Assembly (NCBI GenBank): GCA_964467255.1
Contig: CAYXPR010000007.1
Location: forward strand, 1-64,000
DNA: 64,000 nucleotides
Direction of reading: 5' to 3'
From: CAYXPR01 sp964467255
GTDB taxonomy: Bacteria; Pseudomonadota; Alphaproteobacteria; Rickettsiales; RGZB01
Shown here: piece after piece, positions 34,891-44,509 of the stretch
How positions within the stretch are numbered: the first letter of the stretch is position 1
Layout: every line of letters starts with the position of its first letter
The notes under the pieces: generated by a model
Databases searched by the model: none
Seen by the model: the letters and a program-made list of their open reading frames with translations, nothing else
What the model was told of the DNA's origin: nothing
Program-made: the position numbers and the translations under genes

Positions 34891-35562
34891 TTATAAGAGA
34901 GAGCTTTGACCGAAGGCTTTTTCGAGCACTTCACGCGCCAGCGCAATGGTGATATTACGGCGCTGCTCAAGCGATGTTTTATCGAGCGCGGTGATCACAT
35001 CCATCGCCGCACGGAAGGTGCGCGGCATGCGGGCAATCAGGTAATTCACCACTTCAGGCGATACTTTAAGCTGACGGTCAGCCAGTTGTTTCAGCAGCAC
35101 CGTGCGCAGTAATGTGTCATCCGGCGCATCAATCCGCACACGTTGCGCGGCCAGCAAACGCGAGCGTAAATCAGGCAGGTGCAGTGGAAGCAACTCCAGT
35201 TCCTGCGCAGAGGTGAGTAGTATTTTGCCCCCCTGCTCTTTGATATGATTGAGTAGATGGAACAACGCCGTTTCAGATGCAAGCTGCTCGATATTTTCTA
35301 CCACCACGAACCGCAATTGTGGCTCAAGCGACTGCTCGTTCAGTTTCGCCGCATTTAGAAATATAGCGTGATGCTGTGCCGCCCAAATGGAAGCCAAGTG
35401 CGTTTTGCCTGAAGCTGCAGCACCCACGAGCGCCAGCGCAGCCCCAAGCCACGGCGCATCGTTCAGCAGTAGCGCAGCGGCAGCCTTGTTGGCGTCTGAC
35501 ACCACATAATTTTCGGCAGAATAATCAGCTTTGTTTTCAAAACGCAATGGCTGTTGCGGCAT
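34891..35562 (-). CDS. hdaA: DnaA-related regulator HdaA (Hda-like)
   Basis: A 223-residue AAA+ protein related to the DnaA ATPase domain. In Caulobacter HdaA binds the DNA clamp and stimulates ATP hydrolysis by DnaA, preventing over-initiation. The sequence has an N-terminal QQPLRF resembling a clamp-binding motif (residues 3-8), the P-loop GAAASGKTHLA, FVVVENIEQL (Walker B-like) and a C-terminal lid with sensor 2 Arg in MPRTFRAAMDVI. Acidic Walker B is altered (VVENIE), as often in this family. One base separates its ATG from the upstream perM stop. Confidence 0.93.
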   Translation of the reverse strand: MPQQPLRFENKADYSAENYVVSDANKAAAALLLNDAPWLGAALALVGAAASGKTHLASIWAAQHHAIFLNAAKLNEQSLEPQLRFVVVENIEQLASETALFHLLNHIKEQGGKILLTSAQELELLPLHLPDLRSRLLAAQRVRIDAPDDTLLRTVLLKQLADRQLKVSPEVVNYLIARMPRTFRAAMDVITALDKTSLEQRRNITIALAREVLEKAFGQSSLL

Positions 35563-35563
35563 A

Positions 35564-36655
35564 TTATTTCGCCCGCTTCACCTTCACACCTGATTTAGGC
35601 CTTTCAGCATAAAGGCTGCTGGCGAGATATTGCGCGATAGCAAAACGCACGAGCACTGCCACAATCGCTGCAAGCGGCACAGCAATCAGCACACCCAAGA
35701 AGCCGAACAGCGCACCACCCGAAAGCAGCGCAAAAATAATCCACACCGGATGAAGGCCGACTTTATCGCCCACCAGACGTGGTGTGATAAAGTTTCCCTC
35801 CACAAATTGCCCTGCAGCAAACACAGCCGCTACCATCAACACGTGCGTGATGTCATGTGTTTGGAAGAAGGCTACCGAAAGCCCCAGCACCGTGCCAACG
35901 AGCATGCCCATGTAAGGGATGAACGACAGCAAACCCGTCAGGATGCCAATCAGCACGCCATAACTTAGGCCAACGGCGCTAAGGCCTGTGGCATAAAAAA
36001 TGGCAAGCAGCATACATACGTTCGTTTGCCCACGGATAAAACCGGAAATACCCCTGTCCATAAGGCGCAACTGTTCGCGGATAGTTTTAGCCGACTTGCG
36101 TGGCAGCCAGCTGTCGATTTTTGCTTTGATACGGTCCCAGTCGCGCAGAATATAAAACGCCACGATGGGGCTAATGAAAATGAGCGATACAATGTTGAGG
36201 AACGCCATGCCGGATTTAAATACACCCGCCGCAAGGTTGCCACCAATGCCGAGTGCCTGCGTGGCGTAGCCCGTGGCCGATTCTTTGATTTTGCTGACGG
36301 CATCCTCATTCACGCCATCGATAATTTCCAGCACGCGCGGCGCATATTTATCACTCGCTTCAGAAATATAACCCGGAAGATTGCTCGCAAGGGTGGTGAA
36401 CTGCTCCACCATGATGGGTAGGATAAATGCAAGAGCACCGATAAAAATGCCTGAAAATACCACCACAATCATGAGCGCTGCAATGCCGCGCGAAATGCCG
36501 GAAGCTTCCATTTTATCTGCCAGCGGATCCAGGAAGTATGCCAGCAGAATGCCCACCACGAAGGGCAGCAACACATCGTTAATTGCGGCCACAAAGTAAC
36601 CCGCTAATACCACAAGGCATACCCAGAACAGCGCTTTAACGTAAATCGATTGCAT
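35564..36655 (-). CDS. perM: AI-2E / PerM family transporter
   Basis: A 363-residue inner-membrane protein with about eight hydrophobic segments. The central soluble region (about 75-150) and LSYGVLIGILTGLLSFIPYMG are hallmarks of AI-2E (PF01594) permeases. Substrate is unknown; relatives export autoinducer-2, sodium or other solutes. Conserved linkage with hdaA and purM in Alphaproteobacteria suggests shared transcription rather than shared function. Confidence 0.9.
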   Translation of the reverse strand: MQSIYVKALFWVCLVVLAGYFVAAINDVLLPFVVGILLAYFLDPLADKMEASGISRGIAALMIVVVFSGIFIGALAFILPIMVEQFTTLASNLPGYISEASDKYAPRVLEIIDGVNEDAVSKIKESATGYATQALGIGGNLAAGVFKSGMAFLNIVSLIFISPIVAFYILRDWDRIKAKIDSWLPRKSAKTIREQLRLMDRGISGFIRGQTNVCMLLAIFYATGLSAVGLSYGVLIGILTGLLSFIPYMGMLVGTVLGLSVAFFQTHDITHVLMVAAVFAAGQFVEGNFITPRLVGDKVGLHPVWIIFALLSGGALFGFLGVLIAVPLAAIVAVLVRFAIAQYLASSLYAERPKSGVKVKRAK

Positions 36656-36667
36656 GGTTTCCCCTTT

Positions 36668-37765
36668 TTATTTTGGCGTGAGCCACCACTGGCCATCTTT
36701 ATTATTTTTAAGCACATAGCCCGACTGGTGCAAGAAATAGGTGAGCGTGGAGAAATCTCCCTGATATATGATAGTCGCCCGCGCGCGATTGCTGGCAATG
36801 TTTTCCACCCGCATGGTTTTCACGCCCTGCACTTTCGCAATGTCATTTTTAAGGCGGTGCCATTGGGCAATGTTATTGATAGGAATATCCACCGTAATCT
36901 GCTGTTCTTCCTTGCTCTCACCGCTTTGCTGAATGGCTGTATTTTTGAGGCTTTCCGCCACGCGACTAATTGCCTCTTTTGCCGAGCGCTCCAGCAGCAC
37001 TTTTTTATCCATCCCCACCTGCCCGTTATAAGTGTGCTTGGAGCGGTCTAAAATCGTCTCTTTCTGCACCACGCGCAAAATCACTTCCAGTGTGGGCCTT
37101 TTCGTTACCGGCTCTTCCTCATACACCGCCTCGGCAATCAGCACCCTTCCGGCATCATATTTTTTTGCCAGCTTGGAAAGCGCTGAGAACTGGCCCGAAA
37201 AAGCATCCTCCACCCCCACGAGAGTGATGTCTTCCAAGTCACCCATCGGCACCACCAACGGCAAAGTTTTCTGTGCTGAAGCAGCTTTGGACCACGCATC
37301 GCGCCAGATATTCGCTTTTTCCCACAGCAGCACTTCACTCCCTTTTTGGAAAATCGGCAGCACTAGCACCGAGGGGCTAACATTTTCAACAAACGTTATG
37401 CCTAGGCCGTTTAAAAACCCCTCCACCTTTTTGCGGTCGAAGGTAATGGTGAAGCTGGCTTTGTAGGTTTTTTCGCCTACTTTTTCGTCTGCTACCTCAT
37501 AACCAGAAACCAAGTTGCTGATGCCCTGTGATGAAAGGTCGGGGATACGGCTGCGGTCCTGCGGAAGGGTGATGTTTTCTAAAAGCTGCTTGAATGCGGC
37601 CTCCTGCGCGGCAGCCAGTGCCTCAACCCGCGAAAGCTCGGAATTGGCCGCCGAGCGCGAAATTTCAACCTGTTTAATGGTAAAGTTTTCCTGCGCGTGG
37701 GCTGAAAGCGGCCAAATGCCGGAAAGGCATAGAAACATGGCAAAAAAGATTTTCAAACCCTGCAT
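36668..37765 (-). CDS. DUF2066 periplasmic protein
   Basis: A 365-residue protein with a signal peptide (about residues 1-25, cleaved after AHA). The N-terminal pattern RVEALAAAQEAAFKQLLENIT and the FTITFDRKKVEGFLNGLG stretch are typical of DUF2066 proteins, which are found at this place next to perM and purM. The biochemical role is unknown. The C-terminal 80 residues may form a small alpha/beta domain. Confidence 0.88.
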   Translation of the reverse strand: MQGLKIFFAMFLCLSGIWPLSAHAQENFTIKQVEISRSAANSELSRVEALAAAQEAAFKQLLENITLPQDRSRIPDLSSQGISNLVSGYEVADEKVGEKTYKASFTITFDRKKVEGFLNGLGITFVENVSPSVLVLPIFQKGSEVLLWEKANIWRDAWSKAASAQKTLPLVVPMGDLEDITLVGVEDAFSGQFSALSKLAKKYDAGRVLIAEAVYEEEPVTKRPTLEVILRVVQKETILDRSKHTYNGQVGMDKKVLLERSAKEAISRVAESLKNTAIQQSGESKEEQQITVDIPINNIAQWHRLKNDIAKVQGVKTMRVENIASNRARATIIYQGDFSTLTYFLHQSGYVLKNNKDGQWWLTPK

Positions 37766-37867
37766 ATTGCACCCTTGTGCTTACGGATAATTCGCACTAA
37801 TGTATGCGCCGCTAGGAAGTTATAAAGTGATTGCTTCCATGTTTCTACCCTAATCTGGAACAAATCT

Positions 37868-38923
37868 GTGGCAAAGAAAAACAGCAAAACCACCTATGCC
37901 AAGGCAGGTGTGAATATCGACGAAGGCAACCGCCTCGTTGACTTGATTAAACCCTTCGCCCGCGCCACGCGCCGCAAAGGCGCCGACGCCGACCTTGGTG
38001 GATTTGGCGGGTTGTTTGACCTGAAGCCTCTCAATTATAAAGACCCCGTGCTGGTTTCCTCCACCGACGGTGTGGGCACCAAGCTGAAGCTGGCCATTAG
38101 CCTGAATAAGCACGACACTATCGGCATCGACCTTGTCGCCATGTGTGTGAATGATTTGATTGTGCAAGGTGCCGAGCCGCTCTTTTTCCTCGATTATTTT
38201 GCCACGGGCAAACTGAATGCCGATAATGCGGCGCAGGTGATTAAAGGCATCGCCGACGGCTGCAAACAAGCAGGCTGCGCGCTGGTGGGTGGTGAGACCG
38301 CCGAAATGCCCGGCATCTATAGCGCCGATGAATATGACCTTGCCGGATTTTCCGTCGGCATCGTGGAGCGCAAAAATATCCTGCCGAAAAAAGGCGTGAA
38401 AGTGGGTGACATACTGCTCGGCCTGCCCTCAAGCGGCGTGCACTCGAATGGCTATTCGCTGGTACGTTATATTTTAAGCACGCAAGGCCTCACCTATAAC
38501 GACAAAGCGCCATTTGACACCAAGCGCACACTGGGACAAGTGCTGCTCACCCCGACGATTATTTATGTAAAAGCCTGCCAGCCTGCGATTAAAGCAGGGG
38601 TGATAAAAGCCATGGCACACATTACCGGTGGCGGTATTACCGAAAACCTGCCGCGCGTACTGCCGAAAAATGTGTCAGCGGAAGTGGATCTTAGCGCGTG
38701 GAAGCAATCCGCCCTGTTCAAATGGCTTGCCAAAGCAGGCGGCGTGGAAAACAGCGAGATGCTGAAAACATTCAATTGCGGCATCGGCATGATTATCGTG
38801 GTCGATAAAAAAGACGCTGCGAAAGCAAAGAAGTTACTTAAAGGCGCGGTGGAGCTTGGCAAAATTACCGCCAAAAAATCCAGCCGCGTGGCGTATAAAA
38901 ACACAGGGGCGTTTTTGAAGTAA
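37868..38923 (+). CDS. purM: Phosphoribosylformylglycinamidine cyclo-ligase (AIR synthetase)
   Basis: Fifth step of purine synthesis, closing the imidazole ring with ATP. The 351-residue protein has the PurM-type motifs: STDGVGTKLKLA, IDLVAMCVNDL, LDYFATGKL, GGETAEMPG and SSGVHSNGYSLVR. The start is GTG at 37868. purN follows after three bases, forming the usual operon. The divergent 102-base gap to DUF2066 holds both promoters. Confidence 0.97.
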   Translation: MAKKNSKTTYAKAGVNIDEGNRLVDLIKPFARATRRKGADADLGGFGGLFDLKPLNYKDPVLVSSTDGVGTKLKLAISLNKHDTIGIDLVAMCVNDLIVQGAEPLFFLDYFATGKLNADNAAQVIKGIADGCKQAGCALVGGETAEMPGIYSADEYDLAGFSVGIVERKNILPKKGVKVGDILLGLPSSGVHSNGYSLVRYILSTQGLTYNDKAPFDTKRTLGQVLLTPTIIYVKACQPAIKAGVIKAMAHITGGGITENLPRVLPKNVSAEVDLSAWKQSALFKWLAKAGGVENSEMLKTFNCGIGMIIVVDKKDAAKAKKLLKGAVELGKITAKKSSRVAYKNTGAFLK

Positions 38924-38926
38924 GGC

Positions 38927-39571
38927 ATGGCAAAATTACTGAAGGTAGCAGCGCTGATTTCTGGCAGGGGGAGCAACCTGCAAGCGCTGATTGATGCCGC
39001 CAAACAGCCTGACTACCCCGCCGAAATTGTTGCCGTTATCTCAAACAAGGCCGATGCCAAAGGCCTAGACCGTGCCAAAGCGGCTGGTATTAGAACCCAT
39101 GTGGTGAATCATAAAGAGTTTGACGGGCGCGACGCGTTTGACGCCGCCTTGCATGAAACGATTGTAAAAAGCGGGGCAAACTTTGTGTGCCTTGCAGGCT
39201 TCATGCGCTTGCTCACCCCCGGCTTTGTGCGGAAGTGGGAAGGAAAAATGATTAACATTCATCCTTCCCTGCTGCCTGCCTTTAAAGGCGCGCATGCGCA
39301 TGAGGAGGTGATAAAAAGCGGCGTGAAATTGAGCGGTTGCACCGTGCATTTCGTGGTGCCGGAGATGGATGCGGGACCGATTATTATGCAAGCCGCCGTG
39401 CCAGTGCTGGATGGCGATACGGCAGAAACCCTCGCCGCCCGCGTGCTGGAAGTGGAGCACAAAACTCTGCCAGCCGCGCTGAAGCTGATTGCCGAAGGCA
39501 AGGTAAAGGCCGACGGAAAAGTCGCCACAAACACAAAGGCCGGTGGCTTTTTAATTAGCCCCGGCCTTTAG
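38927..39571 (+). CDS. purN: Phosphoribosylglycinamide formyltransferase 1
   Basis: Transfers a formyl group from 10-formyl-tetrahydrofolate to glycinamide ribonucleotide. The 214-residue protein has RGSNLQALIDA (phosphate binding, residues about 14-24), LAGFMRLLTP, the catalytic triad region INIHPSLLPAFKG (Asn, His) and VVPEMDAGP (Asp). The last 15 codons form a strong terminator. Confidence 0.97.
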   Translation: MAKLLKVAALISGRGSNLQALIDAAKQPDYPAEIVAVISNKADAKGLDRAKAAGIRTHVVNHKEFDGRDAFDAALHETIVKSGANFVCLAGFMRLLTPGFVRKWEGKMINIHPSLLPAFKGAHAHEEVIKSGVKLSGCTVHFVVPEMDAGPIIMQAAVPVLDGDTAETLAARVLEVEHKTLPAALKLIAEGKVKADGKVATNTKAGGFLISPGL

Positions 39572-39577
39572 TTTTTT
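39535..39577 (+). terminator. Rho-independent terminator overlapping the end of purN
   Basis: AAAGGCCGG pairs with CCGGCCTTT, with an inner GGCT/AGCC extension, and is followed by AGTTTTTT. It is one of the strongest hairpins in the window and lies partly in the purN coding end, before the convergent ndk. Confidence 0.92.
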
Positions 39578-39596
39578 CTTGAAATTATTTAGCTAA

Positions 39597-40019
39597 CTAG
39601 CCAACGATTTCGATTTCGCTGAAGAAGAATGCGACTTCGCCGCGAGCCGTTTCAGGCGCATCAGAACCATGTACGCAGTTTTCGCCAATGCTGTCAGCAA
39701 AGTCAGCGCGAATCGTGCCCTTGTCGGCTTTTTTAGGGTCTGTTGCACCCATGATTTCGCGGTTCTTCGCGATGGCGTTATCGCCTTCAAGCACCTGCAC
39801 CACCACCGGGCCAGACACCATGAATTCTACCAGTTCGTCAAAGAACGGGCGCTCTTTATGCACCGCATAAAACAGGCGTGCTTCACGACGGCTAAGGAAA
39901 ACGCGCTTCTGCGCTACAATGCGCAGGCCTTTTTCTTCAAAGCGTGCATTGATTTTACCCGTGATGTTCTTTTTGGTCGCATCCGGCTTAATGATAGAAA
40001 GCGTACGTTCAATCGCCAT
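39597..40019 (-). CDS. ndk: Nucleoside diphosphate kinase
   Basis: Balances nucleoside triphosphates by phosphate transfer through a histidine. The 140-residue protein begins ERTLSIIKPDA and has the active-site His in NCVHGSDAPETA near residue 117. The middle MGATDPKKADKGTIRADFA segment is typical. The 95-base leader holds TTAACCAT on the plus strand, which matches a CtrA half-site but may be chance. Confidence 0.97.
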   Translation of the reverse strand: MAIERTLSIIKPDATKKNITGKINARFEEKGLRIVAQKRVFLSRREARLFYAVHKERPFFDELVEFMVSGPVVVQVLEGDNAIAKNREIMGATDPKKADKGTIRADFADSIGENCVHGSDAPETARGEVAFFFSEIEIVG

Positions 40020-40114
40020 GGGGGATATCCGTTCTTTATTAACCTAAAATTGTGGAGCGAATTTAACCATTTACCTACAGTTTGCAACAAAAAAGTGCAA
40101 ACTGGCGCCAGGGC

Positions 40115-40564
40115 TTAAGCGGCCTCTTCCCAGCCGCCCTTTTCATTCTGGCGGAAATACTTGGTTTTCAGCCCCTGATGTTTGTATTTCGCCCAGCGGG
40201 CGCGGGCCGCAGCAAGTTGGGTTTCATCCCGCCCATCAAATACATCCAGCACGCGGGAAAATTCTGGTAAAAAGGCAGGTTCCTGCCCATCCACCAACAC
40301 CAGCATTTCGGCCTTGTTGGGGTTCTCTTCCTTTTGGGTGAGGAAAATCGGCTGCTTTTCGGCCTGACCATCCTTCTCCGTACCGTGCGGCAGGAATTTG
40401 GGTGAACTATACGTCCACAGCACGTTATCGAGCGTTTTGAGCTTGGCTTCCTCTTTTACCAATACGAGGCCACGCTTGCCGCTGGCCAACACCTTCTCCA
40501 TCAGCAGGGGAAGTGCTTTTTCCAGCGGCGTGTTCGTGAGTTGGTAAAAACTAATTTCAGCCAT
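40115..40564 (-). CDS. holC: DNA polymerase III chi subunit
   Basis: Chi binds single-stranded DNA-binding protein and links it to the clamp loader. The 149-residue protein begins EISFYQLTNTPLEKALPLLMEKVLASG and contains WTYSSPKFLPHG and FLTQKEENPN, all HolC features. It follows pepA by four bases, the usual arrangement, so cotranscription is very likely. Confidence 0.93.
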   Translation of the reverse strand: MAEISFYQLTNTPLEKALPLLMEKVLASGKRGLVLVKEEAKLKTLDNVLWTYSSPKFLPHGTEKDGQAEKQPIFLTQKEENPNKAEMLVLVDGQEPAFLPEFSRVLDVFDGRDETQLAAARARWAKYKHQGLKTKYFRQNEKGGWEEAA

Positions 40565-40568
40565 ATGC

Positions 40569-42056
40569 TTATTTTTCGTAATAGTCGGCTACCAGCCTGT
40601 CGAGCAGACGCACACCAAAACCGGTTGCACCTTCAGGGGTGGTGTCGAGGTTCTTTTTCGTCCATGCCACACCAGCAATGTCCAGATGCGCCCATGCGGT
40701 TTTATTCACAAAGCGCTGGAGGAATTGCGCTGCGGTGATGGAGCCCGCGCCGCGTTCGTTTCCGATGTTCTGCATGTCCGCGATTTTAGAGTCAATCTGA
40801 CGGTCATACGCATCCGACAGCGGGAAGCGCCACAGTTTTTCATTCACCTTTTCACCAGCCTTGATAAGGCGCTCGGACAGCTCATCGTTATTTGAGAATA
40901 TGCCGGCATATTCACTGCCAAGAGAAATAACAATCGCACCCGTGAGGGTGGCAAGGTTCACCATGAATTTTGGCTTAAAGCGGCCTTGTGTGTACCACAA
41001 TGCATCGGCCAGCACGAGGCGACCCTCTGCATCCGTATTCAGTACTTCAATCGTTTGACCGGACATCGACGTTACCACGTCGCTCGGGCGCTGCGCGGAA
41101 CCAGATGGCATGTTTTCCACAAGGCCAACCACACCCACGGCGTTCACTTTGGCTTTGCGGCCAGCAAGGGCACGGATGGTGCCAACGACGGCGGCGGAAC
41201 CGCCCATGTCATATTTCATGTCTTCCATGCCGGTGGATGGTTTAATAGAAATACCACCCGTGTCGAACGTGACACCCTTGCCCACAAACGCCACCGGCGT
41301 TTTGCCCGCAGCACCACCGTTATATTGCATGATGACCATTTTAGATTCCTGAACACTGCCCTGCCCCACACCCAGCAGCGAGCCCATGCCCAGCTTCGTC
41401 ATTTCCTTCACACCAAGAACTTCAACCTTCACGCCCAGCGGGGTGAGTTCTTTTTTGATGCGTTCAGCATAAGATGCAGGATAAATAACGTTCGGCGGCT
41501 CAGTGACCACGTCACGCGCAAGGAACACACCTGCGCGCACTTTGTCGAGTTTGGCAAACAGGCTGGAGGCCTTCTGGCTATCCTGCGCGGCCACCGTGAT
41601 TTTTTTGAGCGACGGTTTTTTGTCGTCTTCCATTTTGGTGAAGTATTTGTCGAAGCGGTAACTTTTCAGCGCGGCACCATAGGCCACCTGAGCCGCAATA
41701 TCGGCCGCTTTCAATTTTTTGGAGGAGGCCTCTGCCACCACCGTTGCAGATTCCGCACGGAGCGCGTTTAGCAGCGGCACAATCGCGCCGCCCACTGCCT
41801 GCGCGGAAAGCTCATCCACATCGGCTTCTTTGCCAAGCCCTGCCACCACTACGGCATCAAGCCCTGCAGCAGCCAGCACCGTGAGCGTTTTGCCTTTTTT
41901 TCCTTTGAATTTTGCAGCCTTGATGGCTTTTTTAATGGCACCGCCTGCTTTTTTATCCAATGCCTCTGCCGTGGGGGAAAGCTTTAAGGATTCCCCAACC
42001 AGAACAACCGCAACAGCTTTTGACGGAAGTGTTGGCTTTGAAAATTGGATTTCCAT
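40569..42056 (-). CDS. pepA: Leucyl aminopeptidase (cytosol aminopeptidase, M17)
   Basis: Metal-dependent aminopeptidase removing N-terminal residues from peptides; in some bacteria also a DNA-binding regulator. The 495-residue protein has the N-terminal macro-like domain and the M17 catalytic signature NTDAEGRLVLADAL (metal ligands and Arg). It also has GKGVTFDTGGISIKPS with the catalytic Lys region. The ATG at 42056 has GAGG nine bases upstream; an ATG five codons earlier (42071) overlaps that site and is less likely. The divergent region to lptF has a perfect CtrA box. Confidence 0.96.
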   Translation of the reverse strand: MEIQFSKPTLPSKAVAVVLVGESLKLSPTAEALDKKAGGAIKKAIKAAKFKGKKGKTLTVLAAAGLDAVVVAGLGKEADVDELSAQAVGGAIVPLLNALRAESATVVAEASSKKLKAADIAAQVAYGAALKSYRFDKYFTKMEDDKKPSLKKITVAAQDSQKASSLFAKLDKVRAGVFLARDVVTEPPNVIYPASYAERIKKELTPLGVKVEVLGVKEMTKLGMGSLLGVGQGSVQESKMVIMQYNGGAAGKTPVAFVGKGVTFDTGGISIKPSTGMEDMKYDMGGSAAVVGTIRALAGRKAKVNAVGVVGLVENMPSGSAQRPSDVVTSMSGQTIEVLNTDAEGRLVLADALWYTQGRFKPKFMVNLATLTGAIVISLGSEYAGIFSNNDELSERLIKAGEKVNEKLWRFPLSDAYDRQIDSKIADMQNIGNERGAGSITAAQFLQRFVNKTAWAHLDIAGVAWTKKNLDTTPEGATGFGVRLLDRLVADYYEK

Positions 42057-42076
42057 AGTATATAACCTCATTAAAG

Positions 42077-42091
42077 TTAAGCAGGGTTTAA
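42077..42091. promoter_or_regulatory. Perfect CtrA box between pepA and lptF
   Basis: TTAA-N7-TTAA lies 20 bases upstream of the pepA start and 65 bases upstream of the chosen lptF start. It could regulate either direction; pepA-side placement would suit repression because it would be close to the transcription start. Confidence 0.5.
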
Positions 42092-42156
42092 GTTACAAAG
42101 GCACAGTAAATGATGTATAGATGCCACGTGCCAGAATCAAGACAGAATATGAAGTG

Positions 42157-43299
42157 ATGCGCAATATCCTGAAACACTATGTTCGCTATGTTGCCAGCCG
42201 GATACTCGGCCCCTTCGTGCTGATTAGCCTTTCCATCACCTGCATCATTTGGCTCACGCAGTCACTGCGCTTTATCGACCTTATCATCAATCGCGGCCTG
42301 AACGTAACAAGCTTCTTATATCTTTCCGTGCTGCTGGTGCCTTCGCTGCTGGCGGTGGTGATTCCCGTGGCGCTGGTGGTGAGCATTATCCATGCGTACA
42401 ATAAGTTATCTGTAGAGAGTGAGCTCGTGGCGCTGAAAAGCGCCGGACTTTCCAAACTGGAAATTATTAAACCCGCGTTGATGGTGGCTGCGCTCGCCAC
42501 CTGCCTGAGCTACACGATTACTCTCTATGTGCAGCCCGCCTCTTACCGCGAGTTTAAAGACATGCAGGCATTCATCCGCGACAACTACGCCTCGCTGCTG
42601 CTGCAAGAAGGTGTGTTCAACACACCCATTAAAGGGCTGACGGTTTACATCCGCGAATCCGGCGACAATGGCATGATGAAAGGTTTGCTGGTGCACGATA
42701 ACCGCGATCTCACAAAGCCCATCACCATGATGGCAGAAGAAGGCCAACTGATTCGTGCCACAGGCGGACCACGCTTTATTCTTATCAATGGTAACCGTCA
42801 GGAAGTAGACCGCAAAAACGGCCAGCTCTCGCTGCTTTATTTTGAACGCTACGCGCTCGACCTCAGCAGCTTTGCCGGCACCACACAGGTGCGCTGGCGT
42901 GAGCCGGACGAACGCTACCTCGACGAACTGTTCTGGCCGCGCGATGATACCGCGCCGCAATTTTTGCCTAAGCTGCGCGCCGAAGGCCATAACCGCCTAA
43001 CCTGGCCGCTTTATAATATAGTGCTCGCTTTGGCGGCGCTATTGCCCTTTACGCTGGGAGATTTCAACCGCCGCGGCCTGAACCGCCGCATCCTTGCTTC
43101 CACCAGCATTGTGATCGGGCTTTTAACCTTAGGGCTTTCGATGAAGAATATGGCGTCCAACAACCCTGCGGTAATCCCCGCGATGTATCTGGTTGTTATT
43201 GCAACAAGCGCCGCCATGCTGTTCTTCATGCTGCGCAATGCACGCAAACGAACATGGCTAAAATGGCTCACACGCAAGCAGGAAAGGGCAGCGTCATGA
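42157..43299 (+). CDS. lptF: LPS export permease LptF
   Basis: One of two permease subunits that with LptB pull LPS out of the inner membrane toward the LptA/C bridge. The 380-residue protein has six membrane segments in two groups (three near the N-terminus, three near the C-terminus) around a periplasmic beta-jellyroll domain. VESELVALKSAGLS is the cytoplasmic coupling helix. The ATG at 42157 gives the family-like start MRNILKHYVRYV; an upstream ATG at 42121 lacks a ribosome-binding site. Overlaps lptG by ATGA. Confidence 0.93.
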   Translation: MRNILKHYVRYVASRILGPFVLISLSITCIIWLTQSLRFIDLIINRGLNVTSFLYLSVLLVPSLLAVVIPVALVVSIIHAYNKLSVESELVALKSAGLSKLEIIKPALMVAALATCLSYTITLYVQPASYREFKDMQAFIRDNYASLLLQEGVFNTPIKGLTVYIRESGDNGMMKGLLVHDNRDLTKPITMMAEEGQLIRATGGPRFILINGNRQEVDRKNGQLSLLYFERYALDLSSFAGTTQVRWREPDERYLDELFWPRDDTAPQFLPKLRAEGHNRLTWPLYNIVLALAALLPFTLGDFNRRGLNRRILASTSIVIGLLTLGLSMKNMASNNPAVIPAMYLVVIATSAAMLFFMLRNARKRTWLKWLTRKQERAAS

Positions 43300-44408
43300 G
43301 GCTCCCCTTCACTCTCTCATTTTATATCGTGCGCCAATTCCTCCAGAGCACACTGATGATTCTCGGTGTGTTCGTTGGGCTCATCATCCTGATTGATTCG
43401 GCTGAGGTGCTGCGCAGGTCATATAACAAAGATATTTCCTTCCTTATCATGATGGAAATGGTACTGCTGAAATTCCCCTCGCTGGTGCAAAAGCTTACAC
43501 CATTCATTATGCTTGTGAGCGCAGTGATTACACTCTCGCGCCTAACCCGCAATCAAGAGCTTATCATCGCCCGCGCGGCCGGTGTTTCCGTGTGGCAGTT
43601 TTTGGCACCCGTGGTGTGCACTGCTGCGGCTATCGGTGTGTTTATGGTGACGGTGTTTAACCCGCTCGCCTGCGTGATGCTGTCAAAAAATGAACGGCTG
43701 GAAGGCAAATATTTGAAAGGGCAAATCAGTTCATTGGCTGTTTCATCATCCGGTTTATGGCTGCGGCAAAAAAATAATTCGGGAACGCCGAACGGTGATA
43801 CAGGCGAAAGCATTATACACGCGCTGCGCGCTGGACAGAATGATGGTGAGCTGCATGACGTAACGATTTTCGTATTTGCGGGCAAGGATCAGTTCGTCCA
43901 GCGCATCGATGCCAGCCGCGCCAAACTCGCGAATGATTTCTGGCAGCTGCATAACGTGATTATCACTTATCCTGATAAACCCGCGCAACGTGTGCCGGAG
44001 TTTTTCCTTGAAACCGAGTTAACGCTCGCACAAATTCACGACAGCTTCTCACCGCCGGAAACCATTTCTTTCTGGGCATTGCCTGCGTTTATCGAAACAC
44101 TGAAAGAAGCGGGCTTTTCAGCATTGCGCCACCGTCTGCACTGGCATTCCATCCTAGTCAGCCCGTTGTTTTATGCCGCCATGGTGCTTGTGGCTGCTAT
44201 CTTCTCTATGCGCCCACAGCGACAAGGTAAACATGCGCTGATGATTACACTTAGTGTGTTCACTGCGTTCTTAATCTATTTCTTTAATGACCTTATCGGA
44301 GCCCTTGGTCTTTCAGGGAAATTACCGATTATTGTTGCCGCATGGGTGCCGGTGTGCGCCGTGCTTCTAGCAAGTGTTGCTACTTTGCTCCATCTGGAAG
44401 ATGGCTAA
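43296..44408 (+). CDS. lptG: LPS export permease LptG
   Basis: Second permease subunit of the LPS extractor. The 370-residue protein has the same six-segment layout. The N-terminal segments lie at about residues 15-90, with the RNQELIIARAAGVSVWQF coupling region. A periplasmic domain follows, then membrane segments toward the end (YAAMVLVAAIFSM onward). The start is set at the ATGA overlap with lptF, which discards an upstream ATG at 43254. The downstream lptD is the outer-membrane end of the same pathway. Confidence 0.94.
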   Translation: MRLPFTLSFYIVRQFLQSTLMILGVFVGLIILIDSAEVLRRSYNKDISFLIMMEMVLLKFPSLVQKLTPFIMLVSAVITLSRLTRNQELIIARAAGVSVWQFLAPVVCTAAAIGVFMVTVFNPLACVMLSKNERLEGKYLKGQISSLAVSSSGLWLRQKNNSGTPNGDTGESIIHALRAGQNDGELHDVTIFVFAGKDQFVQRIDASRAKLANDFWQLHNVIITYPDKPAQRVPEFFLETELTLAQIHDSFSPPETISFWALPAFIETLKEAGFSALRHRLHWHSILVSPLFYAAMVLVAAIFSMRPQRQGKHALMITLSVFTAFLIYFFNDLIGALGLSGKLPIIVAAWVPVCAVLLASVATLLHLEDG

Positions 44409-44509
44409 ACCCTGCTGCCTAAAAATGTAGCAATTATCTGGACTTAGCCTTGGTTTTTGTTACACTTTTCTCAGTGTCGTTTAGGTAAAACCACAGTGGC
44501 TTTTTTAGA

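Noticed and set aside
40062..40069. TTAACCAT half-site near ndk as a CtrA site
   Set aside because: Only one half-site in AT-rich DNA; too weak to list.
40986..41771. Long plus-strand frame opposite pepA
   Set aside because: Antisense of a certain gene, His/Arg-rich as expected for a shadow frame.
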